64,000 nt of DNA from CBDIDH01 sp965277595. GTDB lineage: Bacteria > Planctomycetota > Planctomycetia > Isosphaerales > Isosphaeraceae. Where the stretch lies: contig CBDIDH010000002.1 in the NCBI GenBank assembly GCA_965277595.1, positions 4,030,001-4,094,000 on the forward strand, read 5' to 3'. Each line of letters begins with the position of its first letter. Positions within the stretch are counted from its first letter, which is position 1. Position numbers and translations under genes: made by a program. The notes under the pieces are model-generated. The model ran no database searches. It worked only from the letters and a program-made list of their open reading frames with translations, and was not told the origin of the DNA. Of this stretch, positions 33,900 through 41,353 are shown one piece after another.

Positions 33900-35702
33900 A
33901 TGAGCGACGACACAATCTTGACCTGGCTCTGGTTGCTTCCGCTCATGGGGGCCGCGGCGGTCCTGGTCATCCCCTCGCAAACGGGGCGGTCGATCCGGGT
34001 CTTCTCCCTCCTGATCACGCTGGCGACCTTCGCCCTCTCGATCATGGCGTATAACCAGTACGTCGCCCCCGGCTCGCGCGCCCACCGCGGCCTCGCCGAT
34101 CGCGCCGCCCTTTCCGCGCTCGCGGTCGAGCCCGAGGGCGGTGACGACCTGGCCCGCGATGCCGACGCCAAGAACGACCGCCACGACCTCCTCGTTCGCG
34201 AGCCCTGGATTCCCAGCTTTCACATCCAGTATTACCTCGGCCTTGACGGGATCAGCCTCAGCCTCGTCCTCTTGACGGGCCTGGTGAGCGTCCTCGCCTG
34301 CCTGGCAAGCTGGCCGATCGAGAAGCAGGTCAAGGGCTATTTCTCGCTCTATCTGCTCCTGACGTCGTGCATGATGGGGGTCTTCCTCTCGCTCGACCTC
34401 TTCCTCTTCTATGTCTTTTTCGAGGTGATGCTCCTGCCGATGTACTTCCTGATCGGGGTCTGGGGGGGCGAGAACCGCGAGTACGCGGCGATCAAGTTCC
34501 TTCTCTACACCCTCTTCGGGTCGGTCTTCATCCTCGTCGCCGTCCTCTTCCTCTACTTTGGCGGCGAGCCTTCGCGGGGCGGCGGGTTCACCGGTCACTC
34601 CTTTGACATCGTCAAGCTGACCCAGATCGCCACGACGACCAGCTATTATAGCAAGTCGCTTCAGGTGACGATCTTCCTCCTCTTCCTCGTCGGCTTCTGC
34701 GTCAAACTCCCCTCCTTCCCCTTCCATACCTGGCTTCCCGACGCTCACGTCCAGGCGCCGACGCCGATCAGCATGATTCTGGCCGGCGTCCTCCTCAAAA
34801 TTGGCGGCTACGGCCTGATCCGGCTCGCCTGGCCGCTCGCCCCCGCGGGCGCCTACGAGATGTCGTACTACGTCGCCGCGCTCGGCGTCTTCAGCATCAT
34901 CTATGGCGCCCTCGTCGCGATGGCGCAGACCGACTTCAAGAAGCTCGTCGCTTACAGTTCCGTCAGTCACATGGGTTACGTCACGCTCGGCATGGCCGTG
35001 ATGACCCTCGCCGCCGACTCCGACCCGCGCTACTACGCCTACGGCGTCAACGGCGCGATGTTCATGATGATCGCCCACGGAATCACATCCACCGGCATGT
35101 TCTTCCTCGTCGGCGTCATCTATGAACGGGCGCATACCCGCGACCTCCGCAAGCTCGGCGGCCTGCTCAACATGATGCCCGTTTACGGCGCGATCTCGTT
35201 CCTGATCTTCTTCGGATCAATGGGCTTGCCCGGCCTCTGCGGGTTCATCGCCGAGGCCTTCGTGATCCTCGCGGCGTTCAACTACAACCCCTTGCTCGCC
35301 GTCCTCGCGGCCTCGGCGGTGATCCTGACCGCCGCCTACATCCTCTGGACCCTTCAGCGCGTCTTTCTCGGCAAGAATGAAGATCCTCACCACCACGTTT
35401 ACCCCGACCTGAACTTCCGCGAAGTCCTGATCGCGACGCCTCTGGTCATCCTCACGATCGCCCTCGGCGTCTTCCCGCAAGCCCTGCTCCTGGACTGGAT
35501 GGCCCCCTCGGTTGACGAGATGGTTCGGTCGGTCACCACGGCTCAGGTCCTTCGGCTCGACGCGAACGCGAAAAAGACCGTCTCGATCGTCTCGCCGATC
35601 ACACCGATGCGGACCTCGGCCAGTACGGCCGACACGAACGTCAGCGCGGGTTCGACCGACCTGAAGATCGAAGACCCCTTCAAATCGCCCTCGGGAAAAT
35701 AA
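33900..35702 (+). CDS. nuoM: NADH-quinone oxidoreductase subunit M (NuoM-like)
   Basis: 600 residues. Antiporter-like membrane subunit with FYVFFEVMLLPMYFLIGVWG (key Glu), KLPSFPFHTWLPDAHVQAPT, SSVSHMGYVTLGMAVM and a HGITSTGMFFLVGVIYERAH motif. An unusual charged insertion follows the second helix (residues ~55-105, LAVEPEGGDDLARDADAKND). Works with nuoL in the membrane arm of complex I. No nuoN follows, so the rest of the complex must be elsewhere, or this pair belongs to a different ion-translocating assembly. Confidence 0.92.
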   Translation: MSDDTILTWLWLLPLMGAAAVLVIPSQTGRSIRVFSLLITLATFALSIMAYNQYVAPGSRAHRGLADRAALSALAVEPEGGDDLARDADAKNDRHDLLVREPWIPSFHIQYYLGLDGISLSLVLLTGLVSVLACLASWPIEKQVKGYFSLYLLLTSCMMGVFLSLDLFLFYVFFEVMLLPMYFLIGVWGGENREYAAIKFLLYTLFGSVFILVAVLFLYFGGEPSRGGGFTGHSFDIVKLTQIATTTSYYSKSLQVTIFLLFLVGFCVKLPSFPFHTWLPDAHVQAPTPISMILAGVLLKIGGYGLIRLAWPLAPAGAYEMSYYVAALGVFSIIYGALVAMAQTDFKKLVAYSSVSHMGYVTLGMAVMTLAADSDPRYYAYGVNGAMFMMIAHGITSTGMFFLVGVIYERAHTRDLRKLGGLLNMMPVYGAISFLIFFGSMGLPGLCGFIAEAFVILAAFNYNPLLAVLAASAVILTAAYILWTLQRVFLGKNEDPHHHVYPDLNFREVLIATPLVILTIALGVFPQALLLDWMAPSVDEMVRSVTTAQVLRLDANAKKTVSIVSPITPMRTSASTADTNVSAGSTDLKIEDPFKSPSGK

Positions 35703-35940
35703 CCGGGCCGAAGGCCGATCCGACTCTTATCGGCATCGCGGGTTCTGACCTTGCGGGAATCTCTCGGCGCGGGTACTTTCCGCCCGCCCCGACACCTTTT
35801 GCGAGCACGTCCCCCAAACAAGCGCGGGCAGATCGTCGACCGACGTAGGCGAATCCGAACACGCCGCCGCGGCCCAGGGATGGCCCGGCCCAGGCGTTCG
35901 GAGCCGACCCGAACCCAGGCTCTGCAAAGGAGTGGAACGC

Positions 35941-36426
35941 ATGCAAGGCAGGTCATGGATGGCCGCTTTGACTCTCGTCGCCGGACTCGCCCCCGCCTCC
36001 ACCTTCGGCGGGGCGCCGGCCGGTTCGATCATCTCGGCCGAGGCCGGGTCAACCTCGAACAACGAGGCGACGACCTCGACCAACGTCGTCAAACTCAAGC
36101 TCCGCATTGCCGGTCTCGGGTCGAATGGCTGTCAGGTTGAGATCAAGCCGGGGCACCCCGGCTGCCAGTTCCAGCCGCTCACCGAGCAGGTCAAGAGTGA
36201 TGGCGCCCTCGACCTCGACCTCAAGGACGTTCGGACCCTGAACGCCGACCGCGACTGCACCTTCGCGATCACCATCAAGGAGCCTGGCCAGCCCGTCCGC
36301 ACGGTTCGCCGGGGCCTTCGCGTCAGTGCCTCGAAGGAAAAAGGGCAACTCTCCAGCCTGACCTGTTACCTCAGCTCCCCCTCTCGCGTGGCGAAGGCCG
36401 GAGAACAGGCGACCTCGCGACGTTGA
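35941..36426 (+). CDS. secreted protein of unknown function
   Basis: 161 residues from ATG 35941; AAAGGAG at 35926 fixes the start over a GTG nine bases earlier. A signal peptide ending near FGGAPA, then a small beta-rich domain with four Cys (C61, C72, C104 and C137 approximately) that could form disulfides outside the cytoplasm. I do not recognise a family. It ends 13 bp from the convergent rhomboid gene. Confidence 0.65.
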   Translation: MQGRSWMAALTLVAGLAPASTFGGAPAGSIISAEAGSTSNNEATTSTNVVKLKLRIAGLGSNGCQVEIKPGHPGCQFQPLTEQVKSDGALDLDLKDVRTLNADRDCTFAITIKEPGQPVRTVRRGLRVSASKEKGQLSSLTCYLSSPSRVAKAGEQATSRR

Positions 36427-36439
36427 CCGCGATCGTTCG

Positions 36440-37231
36440 TCAAGGGGCGTAAAACCAGCCCTCGCGGGCCTCGTTCATGACGCGAAGGGAATGGGCTCGG
36501 TCGCGGAAGAGAAAGCCGACGAGAACGCCGGTCAATGCGCCTCCGATGTGAGCCAGATAGGCGACGCCGCCGGCTTCTCCCAGCTTGCCGATCGACCCGA
36601 CCCCCTCCCAGACCTGAATCACGACCCAGACGCCGATGACCAGCATCGCGGGCATCTCGGTGATGAACCGGAAAACGAGCACTCGCACCCGGTTGTGGGG
36701 AAACCAGACAACGTATGCACCCATCAATCCGGCAATCGCGCCCGAGGCGCCGAGCGTCGGAATGAGCGAATTCGGATTCGCCGCGATCTGGAGAATCGTA
36801 CCGATCAGGCCGCAGGCGAGGTAGACAATCAGGTAGCGAACCACGCCGAGGACCTCCTCGACGTTGTCGCCAAAGATCCAGAGAAAGAGCATGTTGCCCG
36901 CCAGGTGGAGCGGGCTTCCGTGCAAAAACATCGCCGTGAACAGGGTCAGCCAGATCGGGCGCGGGCCGGGGGCCTGGTCGACGACCTGGCGGCGAAGCTC
37001 GACCCGGCCGGGCAAATTCAAAGGGTTCTCATCACCGGGGAAGGCGATCACCTCGCGGCCGACAAGGTCTTCATTGCGCGTGATTTCGTAGGGAGTCGCG
37101 GCATAACCGACCGTGAACGCATCCCCTTGATCACGCTGAAAAATGTACATGACGACGTTGAGCGCGATCAACGCATAGGTTGCGAACGGGACGATCCGGG
37201 TCTTTTCCAGGTCGCCGAGCGGCAGCACCAT
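36440..37231 (-). CDS. rhomboid-family intramembrane serine protease
   Basis: 263 residues with six to seven membrane segments. The catalytic pair is complete: Ser163 in GASGAIAG and His228 in AHIGGALTG; the supporting HGSPLHLAGNMLFLWIFG (N113) is present. Residues ~35-90 form a soluble L1-type insertion. It cleaves membrane-spanning substrates within the bilayer. The substrate is not predictable, although a membrane-tethered sigma factor in this window is one speculative candidate. Confidence 0.92.
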   Translation of the reverse strand: MVLPLGDLEKTRIVPFATYALIALNVVMYIFQRDQGDAFTVGYAATPYEITRNEDLVGREVIAFPGDENPLNLPGRVELRRQVVDQAPGPRPIWLTLFTAMFLHGSPLHLAGNMLFLWIFGDNVEEVLGVVRYLIVYLACGLIGTILQIAANPNSLIPTLGASGAIAGLMGAYVVWFPHNRVRVLVFRFITEMPAMLVIGVWVVIQVWEGVGSIGKLGEAGGVAYLAHIGGALTGVLVGFLFRDRAHSLRVMNEAREGWFYAP

Positions 37232-37287
37232 GCGTCAGGCCCTTCCCGGTCGTTGCGGATCAATTGCTCTGCTCTGATCTGCTCTGC

Positions 37288-38106
37288 TCAGCCGATCGAC
37301 GCCGGGGGCGTGATCCCTTCTAGCGAGGCCCGGCGGCTGAGACGCTCCCAGTCGGCCGATTCGATCGCAACGCCTCGCTCGCGCAGGTCGCGCCGACGCT
37401 GTTCCCAAAGTCCCGGCAAGAGCCGCCCCGACGCTCCGTCAAGCCTCTTGAGAAGTTCAGCCGAGCGTTCGTGAAAGGTCGAGAGCGACTCCATCGCATT
37501 GACGGAAATCGCCGCGACGAGCCATCCCTCTTCGGGCGCCAGGATCGACGCCCAGGGGGCGACCATCGCATCATATACCGACGCCGATCGGCTCTCGTCG
37601 TCGCGCCGGCCGATCTCCGGATCGAAGACGACCGGCAAACCCTCGGGCGAGGGCAGAGCCACCGCCCAGCGCCGGTCTGGACCGAGAATCAGGGCCGAGA
37701 CCGGACCGATCGCCATCTCGGCCGCAACCCCCGCCGCTGGCCCGGTCGGACCAATATTCTTGACCCGGATCAAACCGACTCCGGTATCGCGCGCCTTTTC
37801 CGTCGCCAGGCCCGCCGCGCGGTCGAGCACGAGCAAAGGCACGCCGCGCAGACCATCCAGGACAGCCGTGCTCCCTCGCTCATGGACCACGCGCGGTTCC
37901 GATTTCGGATCGATTTCCTTCGAATCCATCCGAACCAGAATGTCATCAAGCCTGGCGATGCCATGTAAGGAGGCATCGGCGGCATCAAACCAGAGCAGTT
38001 GCGTGGCCAGAGCCGAGGCGCGTGGCGGCGCGACTCCCGCGGCCGACGCCAGGGTCGAGGCGAAACGGCGCAGGTCGTCAAATCGATATCGTCGAACGTC
38101 CGCCAC
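37288..38106 (-). CDS. divergent malate/L-lactate dehydrogenase (Ldh2) family protein
   Basis: 272 residues from a GTG start. The order of segments matches Ldh_2: an N-terminal three-helix region ending DAADASLHGIARLDDILVRM, a STAVLDGLRGVPLLVLDRAA strand-helix, then ARDTGVGLIRVKNIGPTGPAAG. In active Ldh2 enzymes this last segment reads SxHxGxAG; here the His is absent, and the protein is about 80 residues shorter than usual. It may bind NAD without dehydrogenase activity, or do something else. The assignment rests on pattern similarity and should be treated as moderate. Confidence 0.6.
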   Translation of the reverse strand: MADVRRYRFDDLRRFASTLASAAGVAPPRASALATQLLWFDAADASLHGIARLDDILVRMDSKEIDPKSEPRVVHERGSTAVLDGLRGVPLLVLDRAAGLATEKARDTGVGLIRVKNIGPTGPAAGVAAEMAIGPVSALILGPDRRWAVALPSPEGLPVVFDPEIGRRDDESRSASVYDAMVAPWASILAPEEGWLVAAISVNAMESLSTFHERSAELLKRLDGASGRLLPGLWEQRRRDLRERGVAIESADWERLSRRASLEGITPPASIG

Positions 38107-38194
38107 TCGGTTCCAGACCTCTCACACGTCGCCGTTGCTCACCTAACTTTGTCGCCCCCAGATTATCGAGCGCGCAAGGCGACTGCAAACCCTC

Positions 38195-38368
38195 TGTGGG
38201 GATTGTCAGGGCTGTTTCCTTCTCGGGAATCCCCAATGACCAAGGATCAATGACCGAGGAAACATCGAAAACAGGAAGGATGGGCAAAAGCCTTGCCGAC
38301 CTTTTTCGGTCATCGGTTCTCGGTCATTAGTCATCAATTGAGAAGGAAACAGTCCTGCGGGGATTGTC
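38195..38368. repeat. heptad element with terminal inverted repeats and flanking direct repeats, copy 13
   Basis: Heptad arms AATGACCAAGGATCAATGAC (38235-38254) and TCGGTCATCGGTTCTCGGTC (38306-38325), continuing ATTAGTCAT, are enclosed by perfect 13-bp inverted repeats CTGTTTCCTTCTC (38212-38224) and GAGAAGGAAACAG (38340-38352). These are flanked by near-identical 13-bp direct repeats TGTGGGGATTGTC (38195-38207) and TGCGGGGATTGTC (38356-38368). This is a MITE-like organisation. Confidence 0.8.
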
Positions 38369-38408
38369 TTCCTGGACCAGGATGCCGGAACCAGTCCCTT
38401 TTGCGCGG

Positions 38409-38457
38409 CCTTGCGAGCCTTCCGACCCATCGTTCAAAAACAGGAAGGCTCGCAAGG
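38409..38457 (-). terminator. perfect 15-bp hairpin downstream of 38475 gene
   Basis: CCTTGCGAGCCTTCC (38409-38423) and GGAAGGCTCGCAAGG (38443-38457) with a 19-nt loop, beginning 18 bp after the minus-strand stop. No T-run follows, so it may terminate with factor help or protect the RNA 3' end. Confidence 0.6.
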
Positions 38458-38474
38458 GGCGATGGCCAGGACAG

Positions 38475-39017
38475 TTAAACCGCGAACCCCGGAGAGATCG
38501 GGCCGCGAGCGGCTTCGGCTTCGTGGCGTTCCCACTCGCGGCGGACCCGGGAAAGGCCAAAGGCGCAAAGCTCAAACTGATTGCTCAGGCGGCGGAAGAC
38601 CGGGGCCTCGTCGCCGTCGTCAAGCGTGCTCGCAAGGTAATACGAGCGTTTGCCTTGCTGCTGATAGTTGATGAGGTGGTCGGGCGATGACCTTCCCTGG
38701 AGACGGCCGAGCGCCTCGGGATAAACGCCGGTCCAGAAGAGGGTGAAATCGCCGACGTGACGGTAACATTCGCGGCGGCGATCGTCGTCAGAGGCGGCCT
38801 CGGCCTCGGCGAGCATCGACGAGACCTCCTTGAGCTGCCGTCCCTGGGCGTCGCGGAGACGCCAGATCGCATCTGATGGGACGAAACAGGCCAGAAGGTT
38901 GGCCACGTAACCGACAAGGCGGGGGTCACCGATGCCGAGTTCGGCCATGAACGTCTGCTCGGTGAAGCCGCGAAAGAGTCGGTGCAGGGGATGAGATTCG
39001 GGAAGGGCTCGCGTCAT
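38475..39017 (-). CDS. conserved-looking hypothetical protein
   Basis: 180 residues, mostly helical and soluble, with no signal peptide. Notable segments are LGIGDPRLVGYVANLLACFV (~27-46), HVGDFTLFWTGVYPEALGRL (~86-105) and a long C-terminal helix (ELCAFGLSRVRREWERHEAE). No domain is recognised. Codon usage is like its neighbours. It is transcribed alone, upstream of a heptad element and hairpin. Confidence 0.65.
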   Translation of the reverse strand: MTRALPESHPLHRLFRGFTEQTFMAELGIGDPRLVGYVANLLACFVPSDAIWRLRDAQGRQLKEVSSMLAEAEAASDDDRRRECYRHVGDFTLFWTGVYPEALGRLQGRSSPDHLINYQQQGKRSYYLASTLDDGDEAPVFRRLSNQFELCAFGLSRVRREWERHEAEAARGPISPGFAV

Positions 39018-39383
39018 AACAGGGCGCTCCTCACCCAGTAGGACACGGATCGTAGGGAAAGAACCCCAACGGCAGGGACCGTGGCGTCCGGTCTCAGCAA
39101 ATCCTACGCCGGACCTGGAAACCGATCAACCCTGGATCACAAAATCGTACCAACGGGGTTGAAAATCGGGTGCGATCGTGTCATCATGGGTATGCAAAAC
39201 TACAGTGACGACACGCGACCGGGTCGAACTGACCGGGTTCTCCCAAGCCCGCCCTGCCGGCCCGGTTGACGGTCGTCGCCGCCAGCCGTGCCTTTTGCCT
39301 TCGGCGGGGCGACTTTCGAGAGCGAACGATCCGACCCTGGCCGTCGGTCCGTCGTTCGCTCGTCTTCGCGGGAGGATCGTCGT
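39018..39383. other. divergent intergenic region upstream of the beta-CASP RNase
   Basis: 366 bp without a supported gene; two open frames here (62 and 109 codons) have no features. An imperfect inverted repeat of CGACCGGGTCG type lies around 39217-39270. No clear promoter boxes. Confidence 0.45.
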
Positions 39384-40769
39384 TTGCGGATCACGTTTCA
39401 CGGAGCTGCCCGGCAAGTTACGGGCAGCGCCCATCTTCTGGAGATCGATCAACACAAGATCTTGCTCGACTGCGGGTTATTCGATTCCAACCGGATCGAC
39501 CTCGACAGCCCGAACCGGCGGTTCACCTTCGATCCCCGCGACCTCGACGCCGTGATCGTCTCGCACGCGCATAACGACCACATCGGCCGCCTTCCTTGCC
39601 TCGTTCGCGCCGGCTACAAGGGGCCGATGTACACGACCGCCGCCACCGGCGACATCCTCAGCGTCATGCTCCGCGACAGCGCCCGGATTCAGCGCGAGGA
39701 ATTGCGGAACCTGAACGCGAAGAGTCCCGACGGCATTCCGATCGAGCCGCTTTTTGAACTCACCGACGTCGAATGGGTGATCGAGCAACTCCATCGTAGG
39801 CCCTACACGGAGCCTCTGGAGATCGTGCCGGGCGTCTCGCTGACCTATCACGACGCCGGTCATATCCTCGGTTCGGCCCTGATCCAGATTGATTATCACG
39901 AGAACGGCCGCGATCGCCGGTTCGTCTTCACGGGCGACCTGGGGCGTAGGAACATGGGGCTCTTGCCCGACCCCACGGTCATCAAGGATATCGATATTCT
40001 CGTTACCGAGACGACTTACGGAAATCGCGAGCTTGACAGTTACGACAAGCTGATGAAGCAGTTGCACGCGATCGTCGCGCGGGCGATCCGGCTTCAGAGC
40101 AAGGTGGTGATCCCCGCCTTCAGCCTGGGTCGGACGCAGCGGATGGTGTATTGCCTGCAAGAACTCTTCGCAATGCACAAGGTCCGGCCGATCCCGGTCT
40201 TTGTCGATAGCCCTCTGGCGATGCGCCTGACCGACATCCATCGCGACCATCCCGAGGCGTACACGCCCGCCGCGCGTCGCCTGATGGATAAAGATCCCCT
40301 CTACTTCGGGTCGAAATACGTCGAGTTTTGCGCCTCGTGGGATGACTCGCGACGGCTCAACTACCTGAACGGGCCGATGGTCATCATCTCATCGTCGGGA
40401 ATGTGCGAGGCGGGGCGGATCAGGCACCATCTCCGGCATGTCGTCGACGACCCGAACAACGCGATCGTGATCGTCAGCTATCAGGCGGAAGGAACGCTGG
40501 GGCGGCAGTTCGCCGAAGGGGTGGAACGGGTCCAGATCATGGACCAATGGTACGACCTGAACGCCGCGGTTTATGTCCTCGACGGCTTCTCGGGCCACGC
40601 CGACCGGAACGACCTCGCCTGGTGGTTCGGTCAGACCGGCGGAAACATCGAGCACGGCTTCCTCGTCCACGGCGAGGTTGAAGGCATGGAAGCGATCGCC
40701 CCGGTGCTACAGGAACAGGTGACCAGCCCGGTCATCATGCCGGAACTGCTCTCCTCGTATGAAGTTTGA
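39384..40769 (+). CDS. beta-CASP metallo-beta-lactamase ribonuclease (CPSF73-like)
   Basis: 461 residues from TTG 39384, which has GGAGG at the correct spacing and starts exactly at the family N-terminus (RITFHGAARQVTGSAHLL). Metal ligands: HAHNDH at residues 61-66, H in YHDAGHILGSA, D in FTGDLGRRNMGLL. The beta-CASP module includes FSLGRTQRMVYCLQEL, the SSSGMCEAGRIRHHL motif and SGHADRNDL (motif C His). This group is widespread in bacteria and is related to eukaryotic CPSF73; it likely acts in RNA processing or decay. It overlaps nothing and is convergent with the HMA-like gene 23 bp away. Confidence 0.92.
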   Translation: MRITFHGAARQVTGSAHLLEIDQHKILLDCGLFDSNRIDLDSPNRRFTFDPRDLDAVIVSHAHNDHIGRLPCLVRAGYKGPMYTTAATGDILSVMLRDSARIQREELRNLNAKSPDGIPIEPLFELTDVEWVIEQLHRRPYTEPLEIVPGVSLTYHDAGHILGSALIQIDYHENGRDRRFVFTGDLGRRNMGLLPDPTVIKDIDILVTETTYGNRELDSYDKLMKQLHAIVARAIRLQSKVVIPAFSLGRTQRMVYCLQELFAMHKVRPIPVFVDSPLAMRLTDIHRDHPEAYTPAARRLMDKDPLYFGSKYVEFCASWDDSRRLNYLNGPMVIISSSGMCEAGRIRHHLRHVVDDPNNAIVIVSYQAEGTLGRQFAEGVERVQIMDQWYDLNAAVYVLDGFSGHADRNDLAWWFGQTGGNIEHGFLVHGEVEGMEAIAPVLQEQVTSPVIMPELLSSYEV

Positions 40770-40792
40770 CGATCGCTCAATCGATCGATCCT

Positions 40793-41344
40793 TCAGGGTG
40801 TCTTGAGCGTGACGTTGGCGCGCTTGAGGGACGCTTCGAGGGCCTCGCGGTTGGTCTTGGCGGGGTCGATCAGGGCGGTGACGCGGCCAAGTTTGGAACA
40901 GGCGGTGGCACGCTCGACGCCTGCAATCTGGTAAACAGCGTTATATGTGCCGAGACAGCAGCCCTTGCAGTCAAGACCAACGACGGGAATCTCAACGAGC
41001 GTCAGCGTTTCGGGGGGCGAGGCGGGAGTCGGCTTGATTCCGAAGGTGTGGTTCGAGGCGGTCTTGAGCAGGTTCTCGAAGACCTCGACGTGGCGGTCGG
41101 GCCTGTCGTTGGGAAAGAGGCGGACGGGGTCGTAAAGAAACGTGGCCTCGGCCTTCTCGAAGTCAATCGAGACAAGTTCCACGCCTGGAATTTTGGCGAC
41201 GGCGTCGCGAAGGTCGGGCTCGCGATCGCGGCAACAGAGGCCGGTGATCCGGTGCGTGATCTTCTCTGGGTGCGCGGGGCGGTCGGCCTCGGCGCGGGCC
41301 GTGGAGACGAGAAGCACGGCGAGCAAGAGCGTCCAGACTTTCAT
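40793..41344 (-). CDS. exported protein with two heavy-metal-associated-like domains
   Basis: 183 residues. A signal peptide (MKVWTLLLAVLLVSTARA) precedes two ferredoxin-like HMA folds. The first has GLCCRDREPDLRDAVAKIPG followed by VELVSIDFEKAEATF; the second has GLDCKGCCLGTYNAVYQIAG followed by VERATACSKLGRVTALI. The metal sites are therefore CC and CKGCC rather than a standard CXXC. An extracytoplasmic copper or other soft-metal binding role is plausible. It starts 9 bp after the DUF1592 gene, so it probably belongs to that operon. Confidence 0.72.
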   Translation of the reverse strand: MKVWTLLLAVLLVSTARAEADRPAHPEKITHRITGLCCRDREPDLRDAVAKIPGVELVSIDFEKAEATFLYDPVRLFPNDRPDRHVEVFENLLKTASNHTFGIKPTPASPPETLTLVEIPVVGLDCKGCCLGTYNAVYQIAGVERATACSKLGRVTALIDPAKTNREALEASLKRANVTLKTP

Positions 41345-41353
41345 AAAGGTGGC

